From Opitutaceae bacterium BACL24 MAG-120322-bin51 (GTDB taxonomy: Bacteria; Verrucomicrobiota; Verrucomicrobiia; Opitutales; Coraliomargaritaceae): a stretch of 64,000 nucleotides of DNA. Below are positions 49,673 to 58,966 of the stretch, piece after piece. The stretch's first letter is position 1, and every line of letters starts with the position of its first letter. The stretch is taken from the NCBI GenBank assembly GCA_905182435.1, contig CAJJBN010000023.1, forward strand, positions 1-64,000, written 5' to 3'. Position numbers and translations under genes: made by a program. Below the pieces are notes generated by a model. It did no database searches. It was given only the letters and a program-made list of their open reading frames with translations, and was not told the origin of the DNA.

Positions 49673-51937
49673 CTATTTCAAGATACGATGCAAGGCAGCA
49701 CTCATATCCTTGATTCGATATGGCTTCGGCACGACGGCTTTAAATCCGGCTGCTTCGTACTCGGACATCACATTCGAGGTGGTGTAGCCACTCGATGCCA
49801 CTGCGATCAGTCCAGGGTCATACTCGGATAAGATCCGACACGCTTCTTCGCCGCCCATCCCGCCAGGCACGGTTAAATCAAACACCACCGCATCAAATGG
49901 CTTACCCGCTTCTTTGGCCTTTTTATACGCTCCGATGGCTTCGTCGCCATTGGCCGTGAGCTCAACCTCATAGCCAAGTACTTGCAAAATCTCGCCTGCC
50001 ACCATCATCATCGCCTCCATGTCATCCATGACCAGAATACGCCCATGCCCGGGGTAGATCGTATTATCCTCCTGCGCCGCGACTGGCGTCGACGCGGCAA
50101 CTTTTGCCGTTTTCGGCAGATAGACCTTAAATGTAGAGCCCTCAGATACGACCGATTCTACCGTCATGAGGCCATGATGGCTCTTAATAATTGAATAGGA
50201 CGACGCCAAGCCTAGTCCATTGCCATTCTTCTTCGTGGTAAAATACGGATCGAAGATACGCTTCAAATTATCTGGCGTGATGCCGCCCCCCTGGTCCTGC
50301 ACCGCGATGCAGACGTAATCGCCCGACGCCAGCGAAGGAATTTTTCCACTGCTGACACGCTCACAAGTTAAATCTAAACGAATGATGCCCCCCTCGGGCA
50401 TTGCTTGGTCAGCATTGATGATAAGGTTATTCACGACCTGACTGATCTGCCCCTTATCGGCATCAACCGACCATAAATTATCATCCTTATGCACTTCGCA
50501 TTTTACATTCGAACCACGAAGAATGAATTGCGCACTATCCTCCACCAATTGATCGATGGTGGTGGCCTCCAGCAGCGGCGTGCCGCCTTTTGAAAAGCTA
50601 AGTAATTGCTGAGTCAAGGAGGTCGCCTGGAGCGCTGCCTTCTCCGCTAAAAGCAGTTTCTTCGAACTAACATCCCCCTCATCCATCCCCATGCGCACCA
50701 TCGAAACATTCCCCAACACAGCAGTCAGAATATTATTCAAGTCATGCGCAATACCTCCGGCTAATAAACTAATCGAATGCAGTTTCTCTGCCTGAAAGAG
50801 CTCTTTCTCTGCGTTCTGGTGCGAGGTCACATCGCGCAGCACAAACACGTAGCCATGATGGCTCGGATCGCCCTCGAGTATACAACGCATCTCCACGGTG
50901 ACCACGATTTCGGCGCCGTCGTCTCCCTCTAAAGAAATACCCAGCTCCGGCGCGATCTCTTGGGAAAGAAACACGCTGACTGGGTCTGTGATTAACTTGC
51001 CTGTCTTCGGATGTCGCAACTTCAGCACATCGCCCAAACGCTGGCTGCGCGTACTCTCCAGGCTCATGCCAATCAGCTTCACGGCTGCTTGGTTGATGCG
51101 CTCGATCTCACTATTCGGCTTCACTGCAATCACAGCGTCTGCGATCGAGTCCAAGGTCACCGCAAGGCACTCCTTCTCTTGTTGCAAATCCAACTCCGCA
51201 CTACGGTGTAGGGTCACATCTCGCAAAATCACCAACAGCGCGCTGCCACTCTCCCAGACTAAATCCAGCGCGTTGAGCTCGACCACCCGTGTGCTCTCTT
51301 CAGGCCCTGGCACCTCCAGTTCGAGCCGCTTACCTCGCTCGACTTCAAACGGAAATATTTCTCCAACCAGTGACTCCGGCTCGGCCTCCAAGAGCTGAGC
51401 CGCCGCAGGATTTAAGCACTTGATCTCGTACTCCTGAGTCAAAATCAACATGGCATCCGTATTCGCATCAAATATCCGTCGCAGCAGCTCGGCATTGTGC
51501 TGAACCTCTCGAGCCTGCGATTCCAATCGCTTCAACCGATTGGCTCGTTCGATCGCAGAGCAGATCGAACGACGCAGCACCTCACCGCTCAAGTGATCCT
51601 TACACAAATAATCCTGCGCGCCCTCCTGTAGGGTCTTGAGCGACAGCTCTTCATCATCCGCGCCAGTCAGCACGATGATGACCTCATCCCGAAGAGTGCC
51701 AACCACCGCCTGTAAAGTCGCGATTCCACCACTATCTGGCAACGATAGGTCGAGAAGAATGAGATCGAACGCCTGCGCCTGCAAGGCCTGCAGCCCATCG
51801 GCCAGGCACTTTACCACGAGTATCTCAAAACTTAGATTAGACCGCCCCAAGCACTCACCGACGAGATCCGCATCCGCCAAATTATCTTCGAACAACAATA
51901 TCTGAATGCACTGTTTCGGTAGCTTCGCCATAGTCAT
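49673..51937 (-). CDS. Hybrid histidine kinase: REC-PAS-PAS-HisKA-HATPase-REC
   Basis: 754 residues, no membrane segment, so a cytoplasmic sensor. Receiver at ~10-130 with D63 in DLILLDLSLPDSG. PAS domains at ~145-255 (RIFDANTDAMLILTQEYEIK) and ~260-380 (VTLDSIADAVIAVKPNSEIE), the latter followed by a PAC-like GYVFVLRDVTSHQNAEKEL. The kinase core has the phospho-histidine in LLAGGIAHDLNNILTAVLGN, N-box VNNLIINADQAMPEGG, and G-boxes DQGGGITPDN and GNGLGLASSYSII. The C-terminal receiver (~630-754) has the aspartate in DAVVFDLTVPGGMGGEEA. The output is unknown. It is divergent from the FIST gene, a common sensory partner. Confidence 0.95.
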   Translation of the reverse strand: MTMAKLPKQCIQILLFEDNLADADLVGECLGRSNLSFEILVVKCLADGLQALQAQAFDLILLDLSLPDSGGIATLQAVVGTLRDEVIIVLTGADDEELSLKTLQEGAQDYLCKDHLSGEVLRRSICSAIERANRLKRLESQAREVQHNAELLRRIFDANTDAMLILTQEYEIKCLNPAAAQLLEAEPESLVGEIFPFEVERGKRLELEVPGPEESTRVVELNALDLVWESGSALLVILRDVTLHRSAELDLQQEKECLAVTLDSIADAVIAVKPNSEIERINQAAVKLIGMSLESTRSQRLGDVLKLRHPKTGKLITDPVSVFLSQEIAPELGISLEGDDGAEIVVTVEMRCILEGDPSHHGYVFVLRDVTSHQNAEKELFQAEKLHSISLLAGGIAHDLNNILTAVLGNVSMVRMGMDEGDVSSKKLLLAEKAALQATSLTQQLLSFSKGGTPLLEATTIDQLVEDSAQFILRGSNVKCEVHKDDNLWSVDADKGQISQVVNNLIINADQAMPEGGIIRLDLTCERVSSGKIPSLASGDYVCIAVQDQGGGITPDNLKRIFDPYFTTKKNGNGLGLASSYSIIKSHHGLMTVESVVSEGSTFKVYLPKTAKVAASTPVAAQEDNTIYPGHGRILVMDDMEAMMMVAGEILQVLGYEVELTANGDEAIGAYKKAKEAGKPFDAVVFDLTVPGGMGGEEACRILSEYDPGLIAVASSGYTTSNVMSEYEAAGFKAVVPKPYRIKDMSAALHRILK

Positions 51938-52006
51938 ACAGTAAAAATAGTATTAAGTGCGATACGACCGGACAAATCAATCTCTTATCGAAGGCCCTTG
52001 CCGCTT

Positions 52007-52034
52007 AGCGGGCGCCAGATCGAAAGTGCCCGCT
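52007..52034. promoter_or_regulatory. Inverted repeat AGCGGGC-N14-GCCCGCT between divergent genes
   Basis: 7-bp arms in the 318-bp region between the hybrid kinase and FIST genes. Possible operator; nothing else was recognised in 51938-52255. Confidence 0.3.
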
Positions 52035-52255
52035 GGCCACACTCCAGAGGCAATCCAAATTCGCCCCCGCTGCCGGCATACTTGACAATGCACGGGGTGG
52101 TGCACCGGCAAGATATTTACTCCGCGGCTCTAAGCTGCCCGACTCCGTGGCTATGCTGGCATTTGCACGCTTTGGTGAGGCTAAAAATTTAATCGTCACA
52201 CTGGCCAATCCCCGCTATATCTCGAGATCACTGCTTATGCCGTGCGCATTCTCTT

Positions 52256-53449
52256 ATGTCCGTCCTCCCAGGTCACAGCGTCGTAAAATACTTTACTCTT
52301 CCTTTCAACGAGGTGGAGATTGAAAACTGGGCAATGGCTCAAAAAGAGGCCCTCGCCGGCCCCGTCACCTTCGGCCAACTGTTCACCACCCCGGAATGCA
52401 GCCGCCGTGCCAAAGAAATCATGGAAATCGTGCAGATCTATGCACACGTGCCGACGATCATCGGCTGCTCAGCTAGCGGCCTGATCGCGGGCAACCAAGA
52501 GATCGAAAACGAAGCGGGCTGTTGCATCGCACTCTACCACCTGCCGGGCACACAAGCGCGCGCGATTCATCTGCCACTGGACGTCTTCGAGCCAGCGGAT
52601 CGAGCCGCAAAAATTCGGGCCGCGATCGGGCCACATCCTGAACACGTCAATGCGTGGACCCTATTTGCCTCCTCCGAGAGTATTGGCAACGAAGCATGGC
52701 TGCCCGATTGGGACCACGCCACCGAACATCGCACCACGATAGGTGGATTTGCTTGTGCTGCTTCGAATGCACACGAATCCGCGCTCTACCTAAACGGCGC
52801 AGTGCACACCGACGGCGCGGTTGCGCTGGGCCTAGAGGGCGCCGTGACCATCGAACCGCTGATCTCGCAAGGGTGCCGCCCCGTCGGCTCGCCGTGGACG
52901 ATCACCCAAGCCGAAGACAACGTCATTCACCAGATCGGCAACCGCCCAATCCTCGAGGTGCTACGCGACACGCTCGAAGGCATGTCGCAGAAGGAACAGC
53001 AAAAAGCCCGCGGCAACATCTTTATTGGACTCGTGCTCGATGAGTACCAAGCGAGCTTCAGTGTTGGCGACTTTTTGGTGCGCAACCTTGCAGCGATTGA
53101 CCCTCAGACTGGAGCGGTCGCAATCGCCACTCCACTCAGGGTCGGCCAAAACTTACAATTCCAAATCCGCGATGCTCACTCCGCATCCAGCGACTTCGAA
53201 ATGCACCTCAAAGAGAAGGCTGCAGAACTCGCGGGGCGGTCGATCTACGGCAGTTGCTTGTGCGATTGCATCGGCCGAGGCACTTCTCTCTACGGTGTGC
53301 CCGACCACGACGTGGCGATCATCCACGATACTTTCTCCGAACTCCCCATCGTCGGACTGTTTTGCAACGGTGAATTCGCGACCAGCCAAAACCGCACGCT
53401 GCTCCATGGCTATGCGGCGAGCTTGGGATTGTTTGTTAAAAAATGTTAG
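52256..53449 (+). CDS. FIST-domain sensory protein
   Basis: 397 residues. Residues ~25-220 are the FIST N domain (YAHVPTIIGCSASGLIAGNQ, the GCSxxG motif; TIGGFACAASNAHESALYLN); the rest is FIST C (LVLDEYQASFSVGDFLVRNL, FQIRDAHSASSDFEMHLKEK, LPIVGLFCNGEFATSQNRTL). FIST proteins are input modules thought to bind small ligands such as amino acids and often pair with histidine kinases. The hybrid kinase at 49673-51937 is transcribed away from the same intergenic region. Confidence 0.93.
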   Translation: MSVLPGHSVVKYFTLPFNEVEIENWAMAQKEALAGPVTFGQLFTTPECSRRAKEIMEIVQIYAHVPTIIGCSASGLIAGNQEIENEAGCCIALYHLPGTQARAIHLPLDVFEPADRAAKIRAAIGPHPEHVNAWTLFASSESIGNEAWLPDWDHATEHRTTIGGFACAASNAHESALYLNGAVHTDGAVALGLEGAVTIEPLISQGCRPVGSPWTITQAEDNVIHQIGNRPILEVLRDTLEGMSQKEQQKARGNIFIGLVLDEYQASFSVGDFLVRNLAAIDPQTGAVAIATPLRVGQNLQFQIRDAHSASSDFEMHLKEKAAELAGRSIYGSCLCDCIGRGTSLYGVPDHDVAIIHDTFSELPIVGLFCNGEFATSQNRTLLHGYAASLGLFVKKC

Positions 53450-53537
53450 ATTCAGAAATGGACCGACCACAGTCGAATCGAGCTTGTCTCGTCAGAAAAC
53501 TTTCCGACGACGGCGTTTTTGACAAAATAGACGTCCT

Positions 53538-54374
53538 CTAATCTAACTTGAGTATGAATTGATTTGCGTGGCGGTCGACGATCACAACGCGAACTGCCTC
53601 GACTTTGGATAAGCCTAACACCGGGTTCTGGCAAATAATGTCACCTTGTCGGTAAATTCCATTAGGATGAACCCCACCGCCGATGAAGGCGGAATTCGCC
53701 TGCTCAACATTTGCAGGATCTTCAGTGAGTTCTAATGCACCTGCATTGTCCGCAGCATCCACAGGTTCGCTGGGTGCTTCATTCTCAACCGCATCCATCA
53801 CGCCATACAAGCGCATGCCGGATAGCGCGGCTGCAACACTGGCTTGATGTTCCGCCTCGCTGCGTACCGTCTCTGAGATGCTGATCTGTCCCAGTTGTAG
53901 CTCGCGCCCATCTTTCGTCATCAGTAAGTCACCCTCGCGCTTATTGATCGAGCCGAAGCGCACGAAAAAGCCTAGCTCATCTAAGCCGAGGTGTTCGGCA
54001 ATATGCTCGTCTAGCGCAGCCGGGTCGATGACTACCACCACCTCTTCGGCCACTGCGACCTCGGCGCTTTGTTCCTGCAATTCGGCTCTCTCAAAGCTAT
54101 AATTCGCGACAAAAGGCTCATTTTTGATCGCGCTAGACTTTCTCCAGTTGCGCGGCAACCACTGGTCGCGCACTAAGCCCTGCATCACCTGACCGCTGGG
54201 GGTTAATCCGATCGCCTCTTTTTCGATGATTACTTGAGTCGCGGCTACAGATTGGGGCTGGTTTGAGAAATCAGGCAGCAGATTGTCTAAAAAACCATAG
54301 CGGTGCGCGGCCCACAGCAAGGCGAACAGTGCGAGCGGCAAGACAAAGCGAGGATTGTTGAGATACTGGCGCAT
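53538..54374 (-). CDS. Pilus/secretion operon membrane protein, PilP/GspC-like position
   Basis: 278 residues. One N-terminal membrane helix (LPLALFALLWAAHRYGFL), then a periplasmic part with an alternating beta pattern and an acidic stretch (VENEAPSEPVDAADNAGALE). The C-terminal block GIYRQGDIICQNPVLGLSKV and AVRVVIVDRHANQFILKLD resembles the GspC/PilP HR-like fold (QGD...V..I), but this is a weak match. It is the last gene of the operon; its ATG overlaps the preceding TAA (TAATG). Confidence 0.55.
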   Translation of the reverse strand: MRQYLNNPRFVLPLALFALLWAAHRYGFLDNLLPDFSNQPQSVAATQVIIEKEAIGLTPSGQVMQGLVRDQWLPRNWRKSSAIKNEPFVANYSFERAELQEQSAEVAVAEEVVVVIDPAALDEHIAEHLGLDELGFFVRFGSINKREGDLLMTKDGRELQLGQISISETVRSEAEHQASVAAALSGMRLYGVMDAVENEAPSEPVDAADNAGALELTEDPANVEQANSAFIGGGVHPNGIYRQGDIICQNPVLGLSKVEAVRVVIVDRHANQFILKLD

Positions 54375-55015
54375 TACGGACGATTCGAGCTAAGTTCATC
54401 GGTGCCCCCAAGGTCGCGAAGGGGCAAGAATAGACTGGCTTCCAATGCGTAACCGTCATCTGCCCGAATGAGTTTAATTTGTTGATATTCTTTGAGTGGC
54501 GGCCGGCTCCATAGGTAGTTTAAGCATTGAGTCACCGAATGCAGTGGCAAAAAAGGCTCCTCATCGGTTTGTGGCGAATTAGTCGCACTGGCATTCAAAT
54601 CAAGCATGATGCCCTTAATCTGTGTTTCTGCGGGATCCGACTCTGTACCCTGCTCAGTTGCGGTTTCGAGCTCGACCACCGCTGCTGTTTGCAAGGTCCA
54701 GCCATGAACTTCGAACGCTTGTGCAAAGCGGCTTTTTAATGCTTCAGCCTGCGCGTCGGCCGGCTTGAGGAACGCGTCATTAAACAGCATATAACGCCTG
54801 CGCAGGTCGGTTTGTTCGATGCCGGTTAACTCTTTTTGTAACGCCTTGAGCTCTTGTTTGAGTTCGATCTGCTGCAAGTACATCGCTTGTCGCTGCAACT
54901 CGACTGGGCGATACTGCCGCGCCACGTAAAAGAGGCCGACAAAGCCAGCCAGCAGTAGCGCAATCACTGGGTAGGATGCCAGGATATTGTAAAAGTGATA
55001 TAGGCGTTTGCGCAT
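54374..55015 (-). CDS. PilO-like inner-membrane protein
   Basis: 213 residues. N-terminal helix (VIALLLAGFVGLFYVARQY), then a coiled coil (RQAMYLQQIELKQELKALQK) and a C-terminal alpha/beta part (HSVTQCLNYLWSRPPLKEYQ). This arrangement is that of PilO/GspM assembly proteins. It starts 2 bp after the stop of the PilM-PilN fusion gene. Confidence 0.65.
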   Translation of the reverse strand: MRKRLYHFYNILASYPVIALLLAGFVGLFYVARQYRPVELQRQAMYLQQIELKQELKALQKELTGIEQTDLRRRYMLFNDAFLKPADAQAEALKSRFAQAFEVHGWTLQTAAVVELETATEQGTESDPAETQIKGIMLDLNASATNSPQTDEEPFLPLHSVTQCLNYLWSRPPLKEYQQIKLIRADDGYALEASLFLPLRDLGGTDELSSNRP

Positions 55016-55017
55016 GA

Positions 55018-56370
55018 TCAGCTGTTGCCCCCCGGTTGCGTGGATGCTGTTACTGTGAAACTAATCGTGAATTTACGCAGGCGCCCGCGCTGATCACCGA
55101 AACGTGAACGGCTATTGGCTTGCTCAAAAACGACAGTTGGTTCGCTTAGTTGCCATCCTTGTTTACCGAGCCGCTCAAACATCACGTCGATTTCGGCTGG
55201 CAGATCGAGCTCCGCGGAGAGTGGGCGGCCGATCATTTCAAACGTGGTGACTGCCCCAGTCGTGTCGATCGAGCCACTGTACGTATCCAGCTCTACAGAT
55301 TCAGGCAAGGCATTGGAAAACGCATGCAGCATCACAAACAGCGGTGCGGGCACGGGCGCATCATCATCGAGCGTTTCGCGGCCGCGACTGAACTGAATGA
55401 CATTCTGATGCTGACGATTCTCGAGAATACTGCGCCGGACCTGATTAACCTCTAAGGTCTGCGCCTGAATCGTGGCATTGAGTTCGCTGAGGCCTAACTC
55501 GAGCGTCTGTTTCTTATTAATCTGCGGCATTGTTAAGTAAAAAGCCGCCAGCAGGGCAACGCAGAGCAAGGCGAAGGCGCGGTGCCGCCATTGCAGCATT
55601 CGCTGTCGGGTTCTCAGCGCACGTGGCACTAGATTCAGCGTGGTACCGCCTTTGAGCTGGCTGAGTTGCGCCACAGCGACCGCATCATCGGAGCTCTCGG
55701 TTGCATCATGCGCCTGGAACTCAGGGATCGCCCCGAATTCTTGTTCGACAAATAGCCCCAAGCGACGTGCGCTGCTGTCCATTTGCTCGGTGCCCACGTC
55801 CTGCGTCCGCAGGCGACTAAAAAACAACAGTTTCCCAACAGGATCTCGGGCGATCAAATAGCCGGCATCGCCTAAGCCACGATAGTGAATCACTCCCTGC
55901 GCGTTCGTCGCGGCGGTGGTGTCGAGGCAGGACAGTGCGTACGGCAGGCTAAATACCCCGTCAAGTAATACACCGTTGCGCAATGCCCAGCGGCCAATCG
56001 CACTAGGAATTTCATTCGGCAGACTGCTGATAAAATAGAACTGATGCGGGCTGTCGCCCTGCAGCCCCATTTCAGTGGCGACCGAAGTGCGGTCCTCCTC
56101 GCCATAGAGCTTGAGCTTGCGCTGCTCGAGGAGTTGTCGCTGCAACTTCGGTGCGATTTTCGGCACGTGCTCGAGATGGTGGTCGAGCGCTGGGATGTCG
56201 AGATACACCTGTAGGCGGCCGACCTGCAGCGTCTCTTCGGCGCTATCCAATAGCGCCAGCAGCGCCGCGACGTCCGCTACCTCGGCCTCTTGGATCAGGT
56301 GCGCGCCTGAGCGCGAAGTACGCCAAATCCGTACCGTGTGGTGGTCCCATATGAGTGTCGTGCGTGCCAT
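55018..56370 (-). CDS. PilM-PilN/GspL-like fusion protein
   Basis: About 450 residues from ATG 56370 (MARTTLIWDHHTVRIWRTSR). The N-terminal ~260 residues have an actin-like, PilM/GspL cytoplasmic domain (HLIQEAEVADVAALLALLDS, YLDIPALDHHLEHVPKIAPK). One membrane helix near residue 295 (AFALLCVALLAAFYLTM) is followed by a PilN-type periplasmic part (ELGLSELNATIQAQTLEVNQ; AFSNALPESVELDTYSGSID). This joined cytoplasmic/membrane/periplasmic plan is GspL-like. The upstream ATG at 56484 belongs to another frame context and is rejected. Confidence 0.7.
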   Translation of the reverse strand: MARTTLIWDHHTVRIWRTSRSGAHLIQEAEVADVAALLALLDSAEETLQVGRLQVYLDIPALDHHLEHVPKIAPKLQRQLLEQRKLKLYGEEDRTSVATEMGLQGDSPHQFYFISSLPNEIPSAIGRWALRNGVLLDGVFSLPYALSCLDTTAATNAQGVIHYRGLGDAGYLIARDPVGKLLFFSRLRTQDVGTEQMDSSARRLGLFVEQEFGAIPEFQAHDATESSDDAVAVAQLSQLKGGTTLNLVPRALRTRQRMLQWRHRAFALLCVALLAAFYLTMPQINKKQTLELGLSELNATIQAQTLEVNQVRRSILENRQHQNVIQFSRGRETLDDDAPVPAPLFVMLHAFSNALPESVELDTYSGSIDTTGAVTTFEMIGRPLSAELDLPAEIDVMFERLGKQGWQLSEPTVVFEQANSRSRFGDQRGRLRKFTISFTVTASTQPGGNS

Positions 56371-56383
56371 GCTAATAGAAGGG

Positions 56384-56741
56384 CTAATAGTGCCACTGCA
56401 GCCCGTCAAAGCGCAATGTGCTGAAATTATCGGTGATGGTGAAGATGCCGACTTCTGCAAAGGTCCACGGCTCCCCAGAAGCAATTCCTGCGTCTTTAGA
56501 AAATAGCGATTTTGAATCGAAGGTCATCTGTTATCCATCTCAATCAGAGCAAGGCACATCGGATTGATCAACGCGAACGGAGCGAGATTAGTGAGGGTCA
56601 GGGTGCTGTGATCGATTGCTGGCGAGTCGAGAGCGCGCCCACTGATGGTCACAGTCGCATCCTTAGTGCATCAATTGCGACCTCGTTAGTTGTATGACGG
56701 CCTCCACATAGGGTAATTGTGCGGATGATCTAAGAAGCATC
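56384..56741 (-). CDS. Small frameshifted gene in the pilus operon
   Basis: Pieces in different frames: MLLRSSAQLPYVEAVI from ATG 56741, TNEVAIDAL, DATVTISGRALDSPAIDHST then LTLTNLAPFALINPMCLALI, and finally FDSKSLFSKDAGIASGEPWT then FAEVGIFTITDNFSTLRFDG with a stop at 56384, 14 bp before the PilM-PilN start. Three frame breaks in 360 bp. About 118 residues if joined. No family recognised; its place between pilin and PilM genes suggests an accessory pilus role. Confidence 0.45.
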
Positions 56742-56910
56742 ACTTGAGGTCTTCGAATAGAGCACCATACTTTAGTCTTCCGTCTGAGTCTAATACGCGG
56801 ACTACGCTATCCAAAGACCCATTACTTGCTTTCACTCGATATCTAGAATATTCTTCTAGGACTTGGCACGGCCTCAGCGGTGTCTCGTGCTTGTATGATA
56901 AATTCAGCAT
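56741..56910 (-). CDS. Small ORF (about 56 residues) in the pilus operon
   Basis: MLNLSYKHETPLRPCQVLEE then YSRYRVKASNGSLDSVVRVL and a stop (TGATG) overlapping the ATG of the next gene. Protein-like composition, but the start is uncertain because neighbouring frames are broken; it may be the end of a longer gene beginning near 56975. No family recognised. Confidence 0.4.
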
Positions 56911-56983
56911 TCTGAAGGTTGGTAAGACACTGAAACCGAGCCCCGTTCCCAGATTAGCCTAGCAGCCGCAGTGAATGCCTGAA

Positions 56984-57740
56984 CTAAGTATCCGCTCCAC
57001 TCGCTTCTGCAATCGCCCTACGATTTTCGATCACCACCGTAGACAGCCAGTCACGCAAATCAATCCGCTCAATATTCAATTCTGGCGCGCGACCAGTCCA
57101 TTGTCCTTGCTGAGACCATAATTAGGCCAGTCCCCTGATGCGGGATCGCCGTCACTGCCAACCGCCCAATTATTCCAGAATGCATTGAACTGCGTGTTAG
57201 TTAATACATCTGGCTAGTGGCAGGTCTGGATTCGTGGTAGACACCAGCAGCAAGCGCAACTCCTGCGGATCTAGCGGGTCAGCTAGCCAAGTACTCCCGT
57301 CGCCAGTGATTTCAAAAAACGACTGACCGCCCCAGCTGGCCTTTGCGAAATAAAGCTTCCGCGTATTCGCTTCGACCCGGAATGGTGCCCAGCGGATAGC
57401 GCGCCTCATTGGCGCTGCCAGCCACCATGCCGGGCCGCCAGGTTCCACCAGTAATCGGCATCGTTGCCGGCGGTGCCGAGCACGCTGGCACGCATTCATA
57501 TCGTAGATCGGAAATACGCTGCTCACGCAGCATCCCGCGCTTCAGCGCCGCGGCGATTTTCGGCAGTGCTGCGCGGTCGTCGACCGCGCGCTGGGTACGC
57601 GTATCATATTCGACGGCGCTCGGGCAGCCGCCGCGGCCGATAAGATCGCGATCACCGCCATCACCCCGATCATTTCGATCAGGGTGAAGCCAGCGCGGCG
57701 TAGTTAGGCCGTGTCGGCTAAGGGGTATGCATTGCGTCAT
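56984..57740 (-). CDS. Type II secretion/type IV pilin-like protein, multiply frameshifted
   Basis: ATG 57740 lies 3 bp after the gspF stop. The prepilin signal GFTLIEMIGVMAVIAILSAA is read one frame over, then CPSAVEYDTRTQRAVDDRAA, LPKIAAALKRGML, ASVLGTAGNDADYWWNLAAR, FAKASWGGQSFFEITGDGST, FWNNWAVGSDGDPASGDWPN and ELNIERIDLRDWLSTVVIEN, ending EASGADT at 56984. Each segment is sensible protein, but at least five frame changes are needed in 750 bp. About 250 residues if joined. The density of breaks exceeds that elsewhere, so low sequence quality or real decay are both possible. Confidence 0.65.
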
Positions 57741-57743
57741 AGT

Positions 57744-58966
57744 TTAGTAAGAGCTGGGGCTCAACATGTTGACGAGTGGCAGGAAGACAGCGGCGGCTGC
57801 ACCAGCCCCGGCGAGGCAAAGACCGTACAATACGATCAGCCCCGGCTCTCCAGAATGCGCAAGAACGGTTTTAATCTGTACGCGGCACCAGATCATCGTA
57901 GTAGTCGACCACCGCCTGCTAGCGCAGTCGTCCAGCGATACCGCTGCGCTCTCCGACCCCGATCATGGTGCGCACCAGCGTTGGAAAAATCGTATCCTTG
58001 GCCATCGTGCTGGCTCATGGTTGAGCCGTTCGCGACCGCCGTCTCGATCCGCATCACGCTGCGTTCGATCACTTTATTACCGACCACTTCGCGTCCCATC
58101 GCCAGCGAATCGGTGATTACGATCCCCGCTTTTTGTGTGAGGATCAAACTGCGCAGGAAGCGCGCGACGGCGAGGGTCAGGATCACATCGCCCAGAAAGG
58201 GAAGCTTGAGTAGAAAGTGATCGCGCAGCAGCGCGGCTTGCTTAGAGACTTTAAACAAAAGCGCAGACTCGGTGGCGTTAAAAACAGCACTGCAATAATT
58301 ACGCCCCAGTAGTCCACCACAAAATCACTGGCTGCGATCATCACTCGGGTAATCAACGGTAAGGGAATATCGAGTTCAAACAGCAGCGCGGTGACTGTCG
58401 GGAAAACGAATCGCAGGCAATGAAGATGAAAATAACTAGCGCCCCGAGTCACGAAAGCCGGGTACAACATCGCCTGCTTAAACGCCTTCCAGTTTTTGGT
58501 CCATCCACTCGAGGTAGTCGCGCAATTCGATGAAATTTTCATCTAACGAGCCGCTGCGCTCCGCCACCTGTACAATATTACGAATATAGCCAGGGAAGAC
58601 CCGGGGGAACTGTTCGAGGCCCTGGCTCAGTGGGGTGCCCTGTTCGACCATCTCGCTCAAGCGTTGGCGTACGGTGGTCTGCGCCCCCGAGGAATCTTCG
58701 CCCTCGCGAGTGCTGAGCGCCTCGACAATCGGCACGCCCGCGCGCAACTGAATGCCGATCTGGAAAATTAAATTGGCGAGCTCGGCGGTTTTCATCTTAA
58801 GCCGCGAATGGCGCTTGGCGGCGCCGCTGTCACGCAGCTCGGAGTTGACCAACTCTAGCCCCTCTTGCGCAAGCAAGCCCGTCAGGCGCTTGACGTTTTC
58901 TGCCTCGCGGTGACCTTCCAATAAGCGACCATCGCTGGTCACCGCAGTGTAATTAAATTCAGGCAT
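57744..58966 (-). CDS. GspF/PilC platform protein of the pilus operon, multiply frameshifted
   Basis: ATG 58966 (MPEFNYTAVTSDGRLLEGHR) overlaps the corrected end of gspE (GATGATGCCTGA). The first T2SSF domain is intact (IGIQLRAGVPIVEALSTREG, RNIVQVAERSGSLDENFIEL). From about 58500 the frame changes at least four times, but AFKQAMLYPAFV, SKQAALLRDHFLLKLPFLGD, LRSLILTQKAGIVITDSLAM and the terminal GEPGLIVLYGLCLAGAGAAA then VFLPLVNMLSPSSY are all recognisable, giving a normal ~405-residue protein ending at 57744. It is a paralogue of the intact GspF at 5943. Confidence 0.8.

Noticed and set aside
56744-56962. 72-codon plus-strand ORF
   Set aside because: The opposite strand reads better as part of the pilus operon, with overlapping stop and start codons.
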